From assembly GCA_014879435.1 (NCBI GenBank), contig JACSSB010000233.1:1-25601 (forward strand): a stretch of DNA of 25,601 nt. Reading direction: 5' to 3'. How positions within the stretch are numbered: position 1 is the stretch's first letter; each line of letters begins with the position of its first letter. The DNA comes from Phycisphaerales bacterium. GTDB taxonomy: Bacteria; Pseudomonadota; Gammaproteobacteria; Competibacterales; Competibacteraceae. The translations under genes were made by a program, and so were the position numbers. Below, in pieces: positions 6,586-14,302 of this stretch. The notes under the pieces were generated by a model that was given only the letters and a program-made list of their open reading frames with translations, ran no database searches and was not told the origin of the DNA.

Positions 6586-7908
6586 ATGAGCCGCCCTCCT
6601 CAGATCGGTTTTGTCAGTCTCGGTTGCCCCAAGGCACTGGTAGATTCCGAACACATCCTGACCCGTCTGCGCGCCGAGGGCTATGGCGTGTCGCCTACCT
6701 ATCAAGCTGCCGATCTGGTCGTGGTGAATACCTGTGGTTTCATCGATACAGCGGTGGCGGAGTCGTTGGAGGCCATTGGCGAGGCACTGGCCGAGAACGG
6801 CCGAGTGATCGTGACCGGTTGCTTAGGTGCGAAGGGTAATATAGTCCGCGATCTGCACCCTAGCGTGCTGGCGGTGACTGGGCCGCATGCGTGCGAAGAG
6901 GTGATGGCGGCGATCCATACTCACTTGCCCCAGCCCCATGATCCATTTGTAGATTTGGTGCCGCCTCAGGGGATTAAATTAACGCCTCGGCACTATGCAT
7001 ATCTAAAGATTTCCGAGGGTTGTAATCATCGTTGCACCTTCTGCATCATCCCCCAGTTGCGGGGAGATCTGGTCAGTCGCCCCATTGGCGAGGTGCTGCA
7101 AGAGGCGGAGCGCCTCGTCCAGGCTGGAGTTAGGGAGTTGCTCGTGGTGTCCCAGGATACCAGCGCCTATGGTGTGGATATGCGCTATCGCACTGGTTTT
7201 TGGAAGGGTCGGCCGCTCAAGACCCATCTGAGCAGCCTTGCCGCTGCACTGGGTGAGCTCGGCATTTGGATAAGACTGCATTATGTCTATCCCTATCCGC
7301 ATGTCGATGAGCTAATACCATTGATGGCGGAAGGCAAGATCTTGCCCTATCTGGATGTGCCGTTACAACATGCCAGTTCAGGTGTGCTCAAAGCGATGAA
7401 GCGGCCGGCCAATACCGGTGGCACTCTGGAACGGATTCGCCGCTGGCGGGAAATCTGCCCGGATCTCACTCTGCGTAGCACCTTTATTGTCGGTTTTCCT
7501 GGTGAAACCGAGAATGACTTCAGCCGCTTGCTGGAGTTTCTGGCCATGGCGGAGCTGGATCGAGTGGGTTGTTTTACCTACTCACCGGTGGATGGTGCCA
7601 CTGCCAACCAGTTGCCAGACCCTGTACCGGAAGAGGTGAAGCAGGAACGACAAGCCCGATTGATGGAACTGCAGGCCACGATTAGTGCTGATCGATTGCG
7701 GCGCAAGATCGGCCGCAGCCTAACCGTCCTTGTCGATGCCATTGATGATGAGGGGGGAGCCATCGCTCGCTCCAGCGCCGATGCACCAGAAATCGATGGG
7801 ATCGTCTATATCGAGGATGGCGCAGATTTACCGATTGGTGAATTTGCGTCGGTACGGGTCTTCGAATCCGACCAGCATGATTTATATGGAGAATCTCTTC
7901 GCGTTTAG
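6586..7908 (+). CDS. rimO: Ribosomal protein S12 methylthiotransferase (radical SAM)
   Basis: Adds a methylthio group to the conserved aspartate of ribosomal protein S12, using two [4Fe-4S] clusters. With the start used here the protein has 440 residues, as in E. coli. The N-terminal UPF0004 domain holds Cys14 (SLGCPK), Cys50 (VNTCGF) and Cys79 (TGCLG) for the auxiliary cluster. The radical-SAM motif is CNHRCTFC (Cys146, 150, 153). LRSTFIVGFPGET and the C-terminal TRAM region (DAPEIDGIVYI) follow. The frame is open to a GTG at 6544 and an ATG at 6574; I prefer ATG 6586 because MSRPPQIGFVSLGCPK lines up with the known N-terminus. It is a single gene. Confidence 0.97.
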   Translation: MSRPPQIGFVSLGCPKALVDSEHILTRLRAEGYGVSPTYQAADLVVVNTCGFIDTAVAESLEAIGEALAENGRVIVTGCLGAKGNIVRDLHPSVLAVTGPHACEEVMAAIHTHLPQPHDPFVDLVPPQGIKLTPRHYAYLKISEGCNHRCTFCIIPQLRGDLVSRPIGEVLQEAERLVQAGVRELLVVSQDTSAYGVDMRYRTGFWKGRPLKTHLSSLAAALGELGIWIRLHYVYPYPHVDELIPLMAEGKILPYLDVPLQHASSGVLKAMKRPANTGGTLERIRRWREICPDLTLRSTFIVGFPGETENDFSRLLEFLAMAELDRVGCFTYSPVDGATANQLPDPVPEEVKQERQARLMELQATISADRLRRKIGRSLTVLVDAIDDEGGAIARSSADAPEIDGIVYIEDGADLPIGEFASVRVFESDQHDLYGESLRV

Positions 7909-8109
7909 ACCGCACCGCGAACGAGCGATGATGGGACAGGTTGCAGCAGGTATTGGGATTGGTGAGAAGCGATCGATGGGCGATTGCATTGATTGGCATT
8001 GAACTTTTAGGAGTTATTCCCATCTTAGGAAGTAAGCGTAGCCCTTACGCCTGTCCGCTTCCCTCCCTGAGCGGGCTGTGTCCGGTTTATGAAGCCGGAT
8101 ATTCAATTC

Positions 8110-8148
8110 GCCCCGGTTCCACTCCCCCTTGTAACCGGGGCTTTTTTT
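8110..8148 (+). terminator. Strong rho-independent terminator upstream of hslV
   Basis: GCCCCGGTT (8110-8118), a 14-base loop and AACCGGGGC (8133-8141) make a perfect 9-bp stem, followed by seven T. It ends whatever transcript crosses 7909-8110 and insulates hslV from rimO. Confidence 0.88.
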
Positions 8149-8197
8149 ATGGCGGATACGACCAATACGGTTTCCCTGCCGTATCCTGGATATCGTG

Positions 8198-8203
8198 TAC
8201 AAT
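8198..8203 (+). promoter_or_regulatory. Possible -10 element of the hslV operon
   Basis: TACAAT (five of six consensus) lies 28 bases upstream of the hslV ATG, just past the terminator. No good -35 is found at the right distance. I also looked for a heat-shock sigma-32 promoter (CTTGAA...CCCCAT) and found no convincing one. Confidence 0.3.
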
Positions 8204-8230
8204 CCCCGCGCAAATCACAGAGGCACTCGC

Positions 8231-8773
8231 ATGGAATCATTGCATGGCACCACAGTGCTGGCCGTGCGCCGCAACGGTCGGGTCGTGATCGGTGGTGACG
8301 GTCAGGTGACGTTAGGCAATACCGTGATGAAAGGCAACGCCCGCAAGGTACGGCGTTTGTATCAGGATAAGGTCATCGCTGGCTTTGCCGGTGGTACTGC
8401 CGATGCCTTTACCCTGTTCGAGCGTTTTGAGGGCAAGCTGGAAAAGCATGGAGGCAACTTGACTCGTGCTGCCGTGGAATTGGCCAAAGACTGGCGCACC
8501 GACCGTTTGTTACGACGTCTGGAAGCGCTGTTGATCGTGGCCGATCTTCACACCACCTTGCTGCTTTCTGGTAATGGGGATGTCATCGAACCTGAACACG
8601 ATCTGGCGGCAATCGGTTCCGGGGGCGCCTTTGCCCAAGCTGCCGCCCAGGCTTTGCTTGAGCATACCGAACTAGATGCTCGGGCTATCGTCGAGCAGGC
8701 CTTGAAAATTGCCGCTGGTATCTGCATATACACCAACGGGAATTTGACCCTTGAAGAATTGTCGGCCGCCTGA
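8231..8773 (+). CDS. hslV: ATP-dependent protease proteolytic subunit HslV
   Basis: Threonine peptidase of the HslUV (ClpYQ) protease, a bacterial relative of the proteasome beta subunit that degrades misfolded and regulatory proteins in the cytoplasm. With ATG 8231 the protein has 180 residues and begins MESLHGTTVLAVRRNG. The short propeptide MESLHG would be removed to expose the catalytic Thr7. VVIGGDGQVTLGNTVMK, AGFAGGTADAFTLFERFE and AIGSGGAFAQAAA are HslV signatures. The frame is open upstream to 8195, but GAGG at 8220-8223 sits correctly for 8231, and the shorter N-terminus is that of the family. It leads a six-gene row with hslU 67 bases downstream. Confidence 0.97.
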   Translation: MESLHGTTVLAVRRNGRVVIGGDGQVTLGNTVMKGNARKVRRLYQDKVIAGFAGGTADAFTLFERFEGKLEKHGGNLTRAAVELAKDWRTDRLLRRLEALLIVADLHTTLLLSGNGDVIEPEHDLAAIGSGGAFAQAAAQALLEHTELDARAIVEQALKIAAGICIYTNGNLTLEELSAA

Positions 8774-8840
8774 TGCACAGTTTGCAGTCGGCATACCTAT
8801 TGCTTTGTCTTTATCTCACCTGTTCAAACGGTAATCCAGC

Positions 8841-10175
8841 ATGTCGGAGATGACCCCCAGAGAGATCGCCCAGGAATTGGATAAGCACATCATTGGGCAG
8901 GATGCCGCCAAGCGGGCGGTAGCTATTGCGCTGCGTAACCGCTGGCGGCGAATGCGGGTTGACCCAGCGCTGAGCAACGAGATCACCCCAAAAAATATTC
9001 TGATGATCGGTCCAACTGGGGTGGGAAAGACCGAGATCGCCCGGCGGCTGGCCAAGCTGGCTAATGCCCCTTTCATCAAAGTCGAGGCCACCAAATTTAC
9101 CGAGGTGGGCTATGTGGGCCGGGATGTGGAGTCGATCATCCGCGATCTGATAGACGGAGCGATCAAGATGGTGCGCGAGGAGGAAATGCACAAGGTGCGC
9201 CATCGCGCTGAGGAAGCGGCCTATGAGCGGATACTGGACACACTCTTGCCGAAACCACGGAGTGTCGGCTTTGCCAATGAGCCGCAGCTACCGGATCATT
9301 CCACGACCCGGCAAAAGATGCGCGAGCGTCTGTTGAAGGGCGACTTGGACGATAGTGAGATCGAAATCGAAGTATCGGTGCGCTCGGTGGGTGTCGAGAT
9401 CATGGCACCGCCAGGGATGGAGGAAATGACCAATCAATTACAAAGCCTGTTTCAGAACCTCAACAGCGGACGCACGCGCGCGCGCAAGCTCAAGGTGCGC
9501 GATGCCCTCAAGCTGTTACAGGAAGAAGAGGCGGCCAAGATGGTCAATGAGGATGAGCTCAAGCTTAAGGCTCTGGCAGCGGTGGAGCAGAATGGCATTG
9601 TCTTCATCGACGAACTTGATAAGGTGGCCAAGCGCGGCGAATACGGTGGCCCAGATGTCTCACGCGAGGGGGTACAACGCGATCTGTTGCCCTTAGTGGA
9701 AGGGTGCACTATTTCTACCAAATACGGCATGGTGCGCACCGACCATATTCTTTTTATCGCCTCCGGCGCATTCCATTTAGCTAAGCCGTCCGATCTGATT
9801 CCCGAATTGCAAGGGCGTTTGCCGATCCGGGTGGAGCTCAGTGCCTTGAGCACTGAGGACTTTGTACGGATTCTGACCGAACCGGATGCTTCTCTCACTG
9901 AACAGTACGTGGCGCTGCTGGAGACCGAGGGCGTCGGGCTGAAATTTGAAGCAGATGGTGTGCGCCGTCTGGCCGAGATTGCCTGCCAAGTGAATGAGCG
10001 TACTGAAAATATCGGTGCTCGCCGTTTGCATACGGTTATGGAGCGATTGCTAGAGACCATTTCATTTGAGGCGCCCGACCGTTCCGGTCAGAACGTGGTT
10101 ATTGATCGTGCTTATGTCGATGCTCATCTGGGTGAGCTGATCAAGCATGAAGATTTAACTCGTTATATTCTTTAG
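8841..10175 (+). CDS. hslU: ATP-dependent protease ATPase subunit HslU
   Basis: AAA+ unfoldase that feeds substrates into HslV. The 444-residue protein has Walker A GPTGVGKT (57-64), pore loop GYVGRD (90-95), Walker B VFIDELD (254-260) and the sensor-2 region ENIGARRLHTVMERLL (389-404). The variable intermediate domain lies at about 110-240. The C-terminus LTRYIL matches the tail that docks into HslV and activates it. It is separated from hslV by 67 bases and from the next gene by 9, consistent with one operon. All key residues are present. Confidence 0.98.
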   Translation: MSEMTPREIAQELDKHIIGQDAAKRAVAIALRNRWRRMRVDPALSNEITPKNILMIGPTGVGKTEIARRLAKLANAPFIKVEATKFTEVGYVGRDVESIIRDLIDGAIKMVREEEMHKVRHRAEEAAYERILDTLLPKPRSVGFANEPQLPDHSTTRQKMRERLLKGDLDDSEIEIEVSVRSVGVEIMAPPGMEEMTNQLQSLFQNLNSGRTRARKLKVRDALKLLQEEEAAKMVNEDELKLKALAAVEQNGIVFIDELDKVAKRGEYGGPDVSREGVQRDLLPLVEGCTISTKYGMVRTDHILFIASGAFHLAKPSDLIPELQGRLPIRVELSALSTEDFVRILTEPDASLTEQYVALLETEGVGLKFEADGVRRLAEIACQVNERTENIGARRLHTVMERLLETISFEAPDRSGQNVVIDRAYVDAHLGELIKHEDLTRYIL

Positions 10176-10184
10176 AATTTAATC

Positions 10185-10544
10185 ATGAATACACCATATC
10201 CCACCGAAATCAAGCTGCATCAGGCATCTCGCGTGCTAGAGGTTGCCTTCGAAGACGGTCGGCATTTCCAGTTGCCTTGCGAATACCTGCGGGTATTTTC
10301 ACCCTCGGCCGAAGTACGTGGCCATGGACCGGGCAGTGCCACTTTAGTGACCGGTAAAGAACGGGTTAATATCGATACCATTGAACCGGTAGGTCACTAC
10401 GCTGTGCGACTGGTATTCGACGATGGTCATGCCACGGGTTTGTATTCCTGGAATGTTTTATATGATCTTGGCGTGAATCAAGAGCACAATTGGCAGGATT
10501 ACTTACGGCGAGTGGCCGAGGCTGCTCACCCGCACCAACCTTGA
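10185..10544 (+). CDS. DUF971 protein (gamma-butyrobetaine hydroxylase-like N-terminal domain)
   Basis: A 119-residue single-domain protein. EIKLHQASRVLEVAFEDG, LPCEYLRVFSPSAEV, VNIDTIEPVGHYAVRLVFDD and GLYSWNVLYDLG are the DUF971 pattern. The same fold forms the N-terminal domain of gamma-butyrobetaine hydroxylases and the tail of some Mrp/ApbC iron-sulfur carriers. It usually binds no catalytic metal by itself, and its cellular role is not established. In pseudomonads and relatives it likewise follows hslU directly; here the gap is 9 bases, so co-expression with the protease is near certain. A direct functional link is unproven. Confidence 0.9.
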   Translation: MNTPYPTEIKLHQASRVLEVAFEDGRHFQLPCEYLRVFSPSAEVRGHGPGSATLVTGKERVNIDTIEPVGHYAVRLVFDDGHATGLYSWNVLYDLGVNQEHNWQDYLRRVAEAAHPHQP

Positions 10545-10574
10545 CCCCGTCGTCAAAACCCAGGACTTACGAAC

Positions 10575-11324
10575 ATGGATCACCCTGAAACGACCCATTT
10601 CGGTTACCAGACGGTGAACGCCACCGAGAAGGCGAGAAAGGTGGCTGGTGTGTTCGATTCCGTCGCCGACAAATACGATCTGATGAACGATCTGATGTCG
10701 TTTGGCGTGCACCGCTTATGGAAGCGATTCGCGGTGAGCCTCAGTGGGGTACGACCGGGCGAGCGGGTACTAGATCTGGCTGGTGGTACTGGCGATCTGA
10801 GTGCTCGATTGCTGCCGCTGGTTGGACCAAAGGGGCTGGTGGTGCTGTCTGACATCAACGCCCGTATGTTGAGCGAAGGGTGCAGACGACTGACCGACCA
10901 GGGTGCAGTGGGCAACATCGCTTACGTCCAGATCGATGCAGAGCAATTGCCGTTTCCCGACAGCACCTTCGATTGTATGACCATCGGTTTTGGGCTGCGC
11001 AACGTAACCCGCAAGGAACGAGCACTGGCAGATATGTACCGGGTGCTCAAGCCGGGAGGACGAGCGATCATCTTGGAATTTTCCCACCCCATCGCACCGG
11101 GTTTGAAGTCGGCTTATGATTTATACTCCTTCACCGTGTTGCCGACTTTAGGGCAGTGGGTGGCGGGTGATGCTGCCAGTTACCGCTATCTGGCCGAATC
11201 CATTCGCATGCATCCGAATCAACAAACCCTGTTGCAAATGATGGAAGTAGCGGGCTTTGAGCGTTGCCAGTGCTTCAATTTGACGGGTGGCATCGTTGCA
11301 GTGCACCGCGGCTATAAATTCTAA
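10575..11324 (+). CDS. ubiE: Ubiquinone/menaquinone C-methyltransferase UbiE
   Basis: SAM-dependent C-methylation of the benzoquinol ring in ubiquinone synthesis (and of demethylmenaquinone where present). The 249-residue protein shows FDSVADKYDLMNDLMSFG (27-44), the SAM-binding loop VLDLAGGTGDLSARL (65-79), GFGLRNVTRKERAL and, at the C-terminus, NLTGGIVAVHRGYKF. Length and motifs agree with the family throughout. It follows the DUF971 gene by 30 bases and precedes ubiJ, the common gammaproteobacterial order ubiE-ubiJ-ubiB. Confidence 0.97.
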   Translation: MDHPETTHFGYQTVNATEKARKVAGVFDSVADKYDLMNDLMSFGVHRLWKRFAVSLSGVRPGERVLDLAGGTGDLSARLLPLVGPKGLVVLSDINARMLSEGCRRLTDQGAVGNIAYVQIDAEQLPFPDSTFDCMTIGFGLRNVTRKERALADMYRVLKPGGRAIILEFSHPIAPGLKSAYDLYSFTVLPTLGQWVAGDAASYRYLAESIRMHPNQQTLLQMMEVAGFERCQCFNLTGGIVAVHRGYKF

Positions 11325-11381
11325 TCTGTGCATCCCGTTTCGTATTCTCCATTCCCCATTTTCTTCCAGGAGCCTCCTGTG

Positions 11382-11990
11382 ATGTCTGCCGTGATCGCCT
11401 CTGGTCTACAGACCGCACTCAATTTGGCGCTGCGCCTGGATCCCGAGAACTTGCCCCGTTTGGAAGCGCTCAGCGGTCATGTCATCGCGATTGAGCCAAG
11501 TGGTATGGCCATGGTCTTGTATCTGCTACCCGAACCGGGCGGTATTCGGGTGATGGATCGCTGCGAAGATCAGCCCAGTGTGTGGATTCGCGCGACGCCC
11601 AAGGCGCTGTTGCAGCAGTGGCGCGGGCAGCGAGCCGATGGTAGCGAAATCACCATTGAGGGAGACATTGGGGTAGGACGGGAATTTCAGGCCATCCTGG
11701 CGGGTTTGGATATTGATTGGGAAGAACAGTTATCTCGGATCATTGGCGATGTGGCTGCTCACCAAGTGGGTGGGTTGTGGCGCGGCTTGCGCGACTGGAG
11801 CCAACGAACGAGCCATGTCCTGTTGCGAGATGGTGGCGAGTATTTGCAACAAGAGTTACGTTTATTACCGCCTCGCCAGGCGACTGAGCAGTTTTTGAGA
11901 GCCGTGGATCTTCTGCGCGAAGATACCGACCGCCTGAGTGCACGAGTCGAGCGCCTGCATCGGCGATTGGCGACTGGCGAGTTGAGTTAG
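11382..11990 (+). CDS. ubiJ: Ubiquinone biosynthesis accessory factor UbiJ (SCP2 domain)
   Basis: A lipid-binding accessory protein of the soluble ubiquinone biosynthesis complex. With ATG 11382 it has 202 residues. Residues 1-115 form the SCP2-like sterol-carrier domain (LPRLEALSGHVIAIEPSG, SVWIRATPKALLQQW, ITIEGDIGVGREFQAIL). The C-terminal part is helical (EYLQQELRLLPPRQATEQFL, LSARVERLHRRL), as in E. coli UbiJ. The frame opens at a GTG 11328, but AGGAG at 11368-11372 stands 9 bases before ATG 11382, so I use the later start. It is placed between ubiE and ubiB. Confidence 0.92.
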   Translation: MSAVIASGLQTALNLALRLDPENLPRLEALSGHVIAIEPSGMAMVLYLLPEPGGIRVMDRCEDQPSVWIRATPKALLQQWRGQRADGSEITIEGDIGVGREFQAILAGLDIDWEEQLSRIIGDVAAHQVGGLWRGLRDWSQRTSHVLLRDGGEYLQQELRLLPPRQATEQFLRAVDLLREDTDRLSARVERLHRRLATGELS

Positions 11991-12004
11991 GTCGTCTTTC
12001 CGCT

Positions 12005-13699
12005 ATGCCTGAACGCCGCCGCCTGCTCGGCCCTGCGCAATTACTGCGGTTATTGCATATCAACCGCGTATTGGTACGCCATGGTCTGGATGACATCGTA
12101 CTGGCGACCCATCTATTTCGGCCCATCGGTTTTCTACGGCATTTGCTGCCGTGGAATTGGGTACCCCGCCAACGCTTGGAATTGCCACGCGGTGCGCGCA
12201 TCCGCCTGGCGTTGGAGGATTTAGGCCCGATCTTTGTCAAGTTCGGGCAAATGCTGTCCACCCGTCGTGATCTGTTACCAGACGATATCGCTCTGGAGTT
12301 GGCTAAGCTGCAAGATCAGGTGCCATCCTTTCCCGGTGAGCAGGCGCGGGTCATCATCGAGAAAGCCTATGGCCAGCCACTGGAGACATTTTTCGAGGCC
12401 TTCGATTTTCAGCCGCTGGCGTCCGCTTCAATCGCTCAGGTGCATACTGCCCGCTTGCACGGCGGTCGGCAGGTAGTCGTCAAGGTGGTGCGACCGGGTA
12501 TCGCAAAAACCATCCGTCGCGATGTGGAATTGTTATACATCATTGCCAGTTTGGCGCAGCGTTATTGGCGAGAAGGGCGCCGATTGCGACCGGTCGAGGT
12601 GGTATCCGAATATGAAAAGACCATTTTTGATGAGTTGGATCTGATCCGCGAAGCAGCCAACGCCAGCCAATTGCGCCGCAATTTCCAAAACTCACCGATT
12701 CTATATGTGCCAGAGGTCTTTTGGCCGGAAACTCGGCACGAAGTATTGGTGATGGAGCAAATCCATGGTATCCCGGTGGGTGATATCGATCTACTGCGGC
12801 GGCACGGAGTGGATTTGAAAAAGCTGTCGGAACGCGGGGTGGAGGTCTTTTTTACCCAGGTCTTTCGCGACAGCTTTTTTCACGCCGATATGCATCCTGG
12901 CAATATCTTCGTCAATGCCGAACGCCCGGACGACCCCAGCTACATCGCTGTAGACTTTGGCATCATCGGCACCCTAAGTCCCACCGACCAGCACTATCTA
13001 GCAGAGAACTTTCTGGCATTCTTTCACCGCGACTATCGTCGTGTAGCGGAATTGCATATCGAATCCGGTTGGGTACCCACGGAAACTCGGGTAGATGAGT
13101 TTGAATCAGCCATTCGTACTGTGTCGGAGCCGATCTTTGATCGTCCGCTCAAAGAAATTTCCTTTGGTGTTTTTTTATTGACCTTGTTCCAGACCGCTCG
13201 CCGTTTCAATATGGAAGTGCAGCCGCAACTCATCTTGCTGCAAAAGACGCTGCTCAATATCGAAGGGTTGGGACGACAGCTTGATCCCGATCTGGATCTA
13301 TGGAAAACCGCCAAGCCGTTTCTGGAAAGCTGGATGCGTGACCGCGTGGGGCCGCGTGCTTTCTTCAGGCGGATCAAATCTCACATTCCACGCTGGATCG
13401 ACCAGACGCCGGATTTACCCAATTTGGTGTATCAGCTGCTGCGACAGACGAGCGCTGGTGAGTTGACCGTACAACTGCATAAGCAGGAAATGGAAACTTT
13501 ACGGCAGGATCTGCGTCGGGCCAACCGACGCAGTGTGCATGCCGTGGTGGGTGCAGCATTGATCATTTGTGCCGCTGTACTGCTCGGGTTCAACGCCCAG
13601 GGCAGTATCGATGTTTGGCGGGCACCACTGCTGAGTTGGTTGTTAGGTGGCGTTGGTGTCGGTCTGCTGCTGGGTGCTTGGCCGCTGACAGACACCTGA
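12005..13699 (+). CDS. ubiB: Ubiquinone biosynthesis kinase-like protein UbiB
   Basis: Atypical kinase/ATPase of the UbiB/ADCK family needed for ubiquinone synthesis; it is membrane-anchored and thought to act on membrane lipids or the complex rather than phosphorylate protein. The 564-residue sequence has the KxGQ motif FVKFGQMLSTRRDLLP (77-92) and the Ala-rich loop LASASIAQVH (138-147) in place of a Gly-rich loop. It also has the lysine in VVVKVVRPG, the catalytic loop FFHADMHPGNIFV and the metal-binding AVDFGIIG. Two hydrophobic segments near the C-terminus (about 510-527 and 539-560) are the membrane anchors. Only 14 bases separate it from ubiJ. It converges on the DJ-1 gene with a 12-base gap and no recognisable terminator. 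Confidence 0.96.
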   Translation: MPERRRLLGPAQLLRLLHINRVLVRHGLDDIVLATHLFRPIGFLRHLLPWNWVPRQRLELPRGARIRLALEDLGPIFVKFGQMLSTRRDLLPDDIALELAKLQDQVPSFPGEQARVIIEKAYGQPLETFFEAFDFQPLASASIAQVHTARLHGGRQVVVKVVRPGIAKTIRRDVELLYIIASLAQRYWREGRRLRPVEVVSEYEKTIFDELDLIREAANASQLRRNFQNSPILYVPEVFWPETRHEVLVMEQIHGIPVGDIDLLRRHGVDLKKLSERGVEVFFTQVFRDSFFHADMHPGNIFVNAERPDDPSYIAVDFGIIGTLSPTDQHYLAENFLAFFHRDYRRVAELHIESGWVPTETRVDEFESAIRTVSEPIFDRPLKEISFGVFLLTLFQTARRFNMEVQPQLILLQKTLLNIEGLGRQLDPDLDLWKTAKPFLESWMRDRVGPRAFFRRIKSHIPRWIDQTPDLPNLVYQLLRQTSAGELTVQLHKQEMETLRQDLRRANRRSVHAVVGAALIICAAVLLGFNAQGSIDVWRAPLLSWLLGGVGVGLLLGAWPLTDT

Positions 13700-13711
13700 A
13701 GCACTTAGGAG

Positions 13712-14260
13712 CTAGGAGCGCTGCAACGCCGCTTCTACCGTGTCGCGTTGGTCACGCCCGCACAGGATTTCGATCAGCGTCAAGGCAAAGTCCATGGCGG
13801 TGCCGGGGCCACGCGAGGTAATGAAGGTTCCATCGCGTACCACGGCGGCGCTGCTCATCTTGATATCCTTCTGACCGTCGAGAATGCCGGGATAGGCGGT
13901 CGCTTCGCGATTATTCAGCAAACCGGCGCTGGCCAGTACCTGTGGTGCAGCACAAATGGCGGCAACATAACGGTTCTGTTCAGCCATTCGTCGCAATAAT
14001 GCCGCGATCCGCCGGTCTGCTTCCAGTCGCTGCGCACCACCCAGACCGCCTGGTAACACCACCATATCGAAATCATCTCGATCCAAAATCTCGCTTAGCG
14101 TAGTTTCGGGAAGTAGCACGACCCCGCGCGAAGCAGTGACCGCCCCAGCTTCCAACCCGGCGACCACGACGGTGACACCGGCGCGGCGCAGCAGATCGAT
14201 AATAGTAACGGCTTCCAATTCTTCGCAGCCTTGGGCGAGTGGGACGAGTACGGTGGCCAA
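13712..14260 (-). CDS. DJ-1/PfpI family protein, YajL-like
   Basis: A 182-residue single-domain protein of the DJ-1 superfamily. The start MATVLVPLAQGCEELEAVTI contains the conserved Glu cluster (13, 14, 16) next to the nucleophile pocket. MVVLPGGLGGAQRL leads to the nucleophile elbow AAICAAPQVLAS with Cys103, and SRGPGTAMDFAL is also family-typical. E. coli YajL members are linked to protection from oxidative and carbonyl stress; chaperone, glyoxalase and deglycase activities have been claimed and disputed. It lies just upstream of nothing on its own strand (ctpA, 42 bases away, is transcribed first), so it may be the last gene of a ctpA-yajL unit. Confidence 0.92.
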   Translation of the reverse strand: MATVLVPLAQGCEELEAVTIIDLLRRAGVTVVVAGLEAGAVTASRGVVLLPETTLSEILDRDDFDMVVLPGGLGGAQRLEADRRIAALLRRMAEQNRYVAAICAAPQVLASAGLLNNREATAYPGILDGQKDIKMSSAAVVRDGTFITSRGPGTAMDFALTLIEILCGRDQRDTVEAALQRS

Positions 14261-14302
14261 GCTAAACGCTCCTCTGCGGATGTGGAAAGGTGGATTATGG
14301 CG

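Larger units (their letters stand above)
7909..8230. other. Gene-free stretch with a chain of hairpins between rimO and hslV
   Basis: There is no credible gene here; short frames that cross it show no family similarity. On the plus strand several stem-loops follow one another: GTAAG/CTTAC (8032-8048) or the overlapping GCGTA/TACGC (8036-8050), CCGCT/AGCGG (8055-8074), TCCGGTTT/AAGCCGGA (8081-8099) and the terminator at 8110-8148. It could be the long 3' end of the rimO messenger or an independent small RNA ending at the terminator. No known RNA family (6S, 4.5S, tmRNA, RNase P) was recognised. Confidence 0.5.

Noticed and set aside
7909..8148. 6S RNA, 4.5S RNA, tmRNA or RNase P RNA
   Set aside because: None of the conserved cores of these RNAs could be found; only local hairpins are present.
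7941..8288. 115-codon plus-strand frame across the terminator before hslV
   Set aside because: Runs through a strong terminator hairpin and into hslV in another frame; no similarity.
9452..10060. 202-codon minus-strand frame opposite hslU
   Set aside because: Ser/Arg-rich antisense shadow; hslU is complete on the plus strand.
11740..12261. 173-codon minus-strand frame across ubiJ and ubiB
   Set aside because: Spans two confirmed genes and has Arg/Asn-rich shadow composition.
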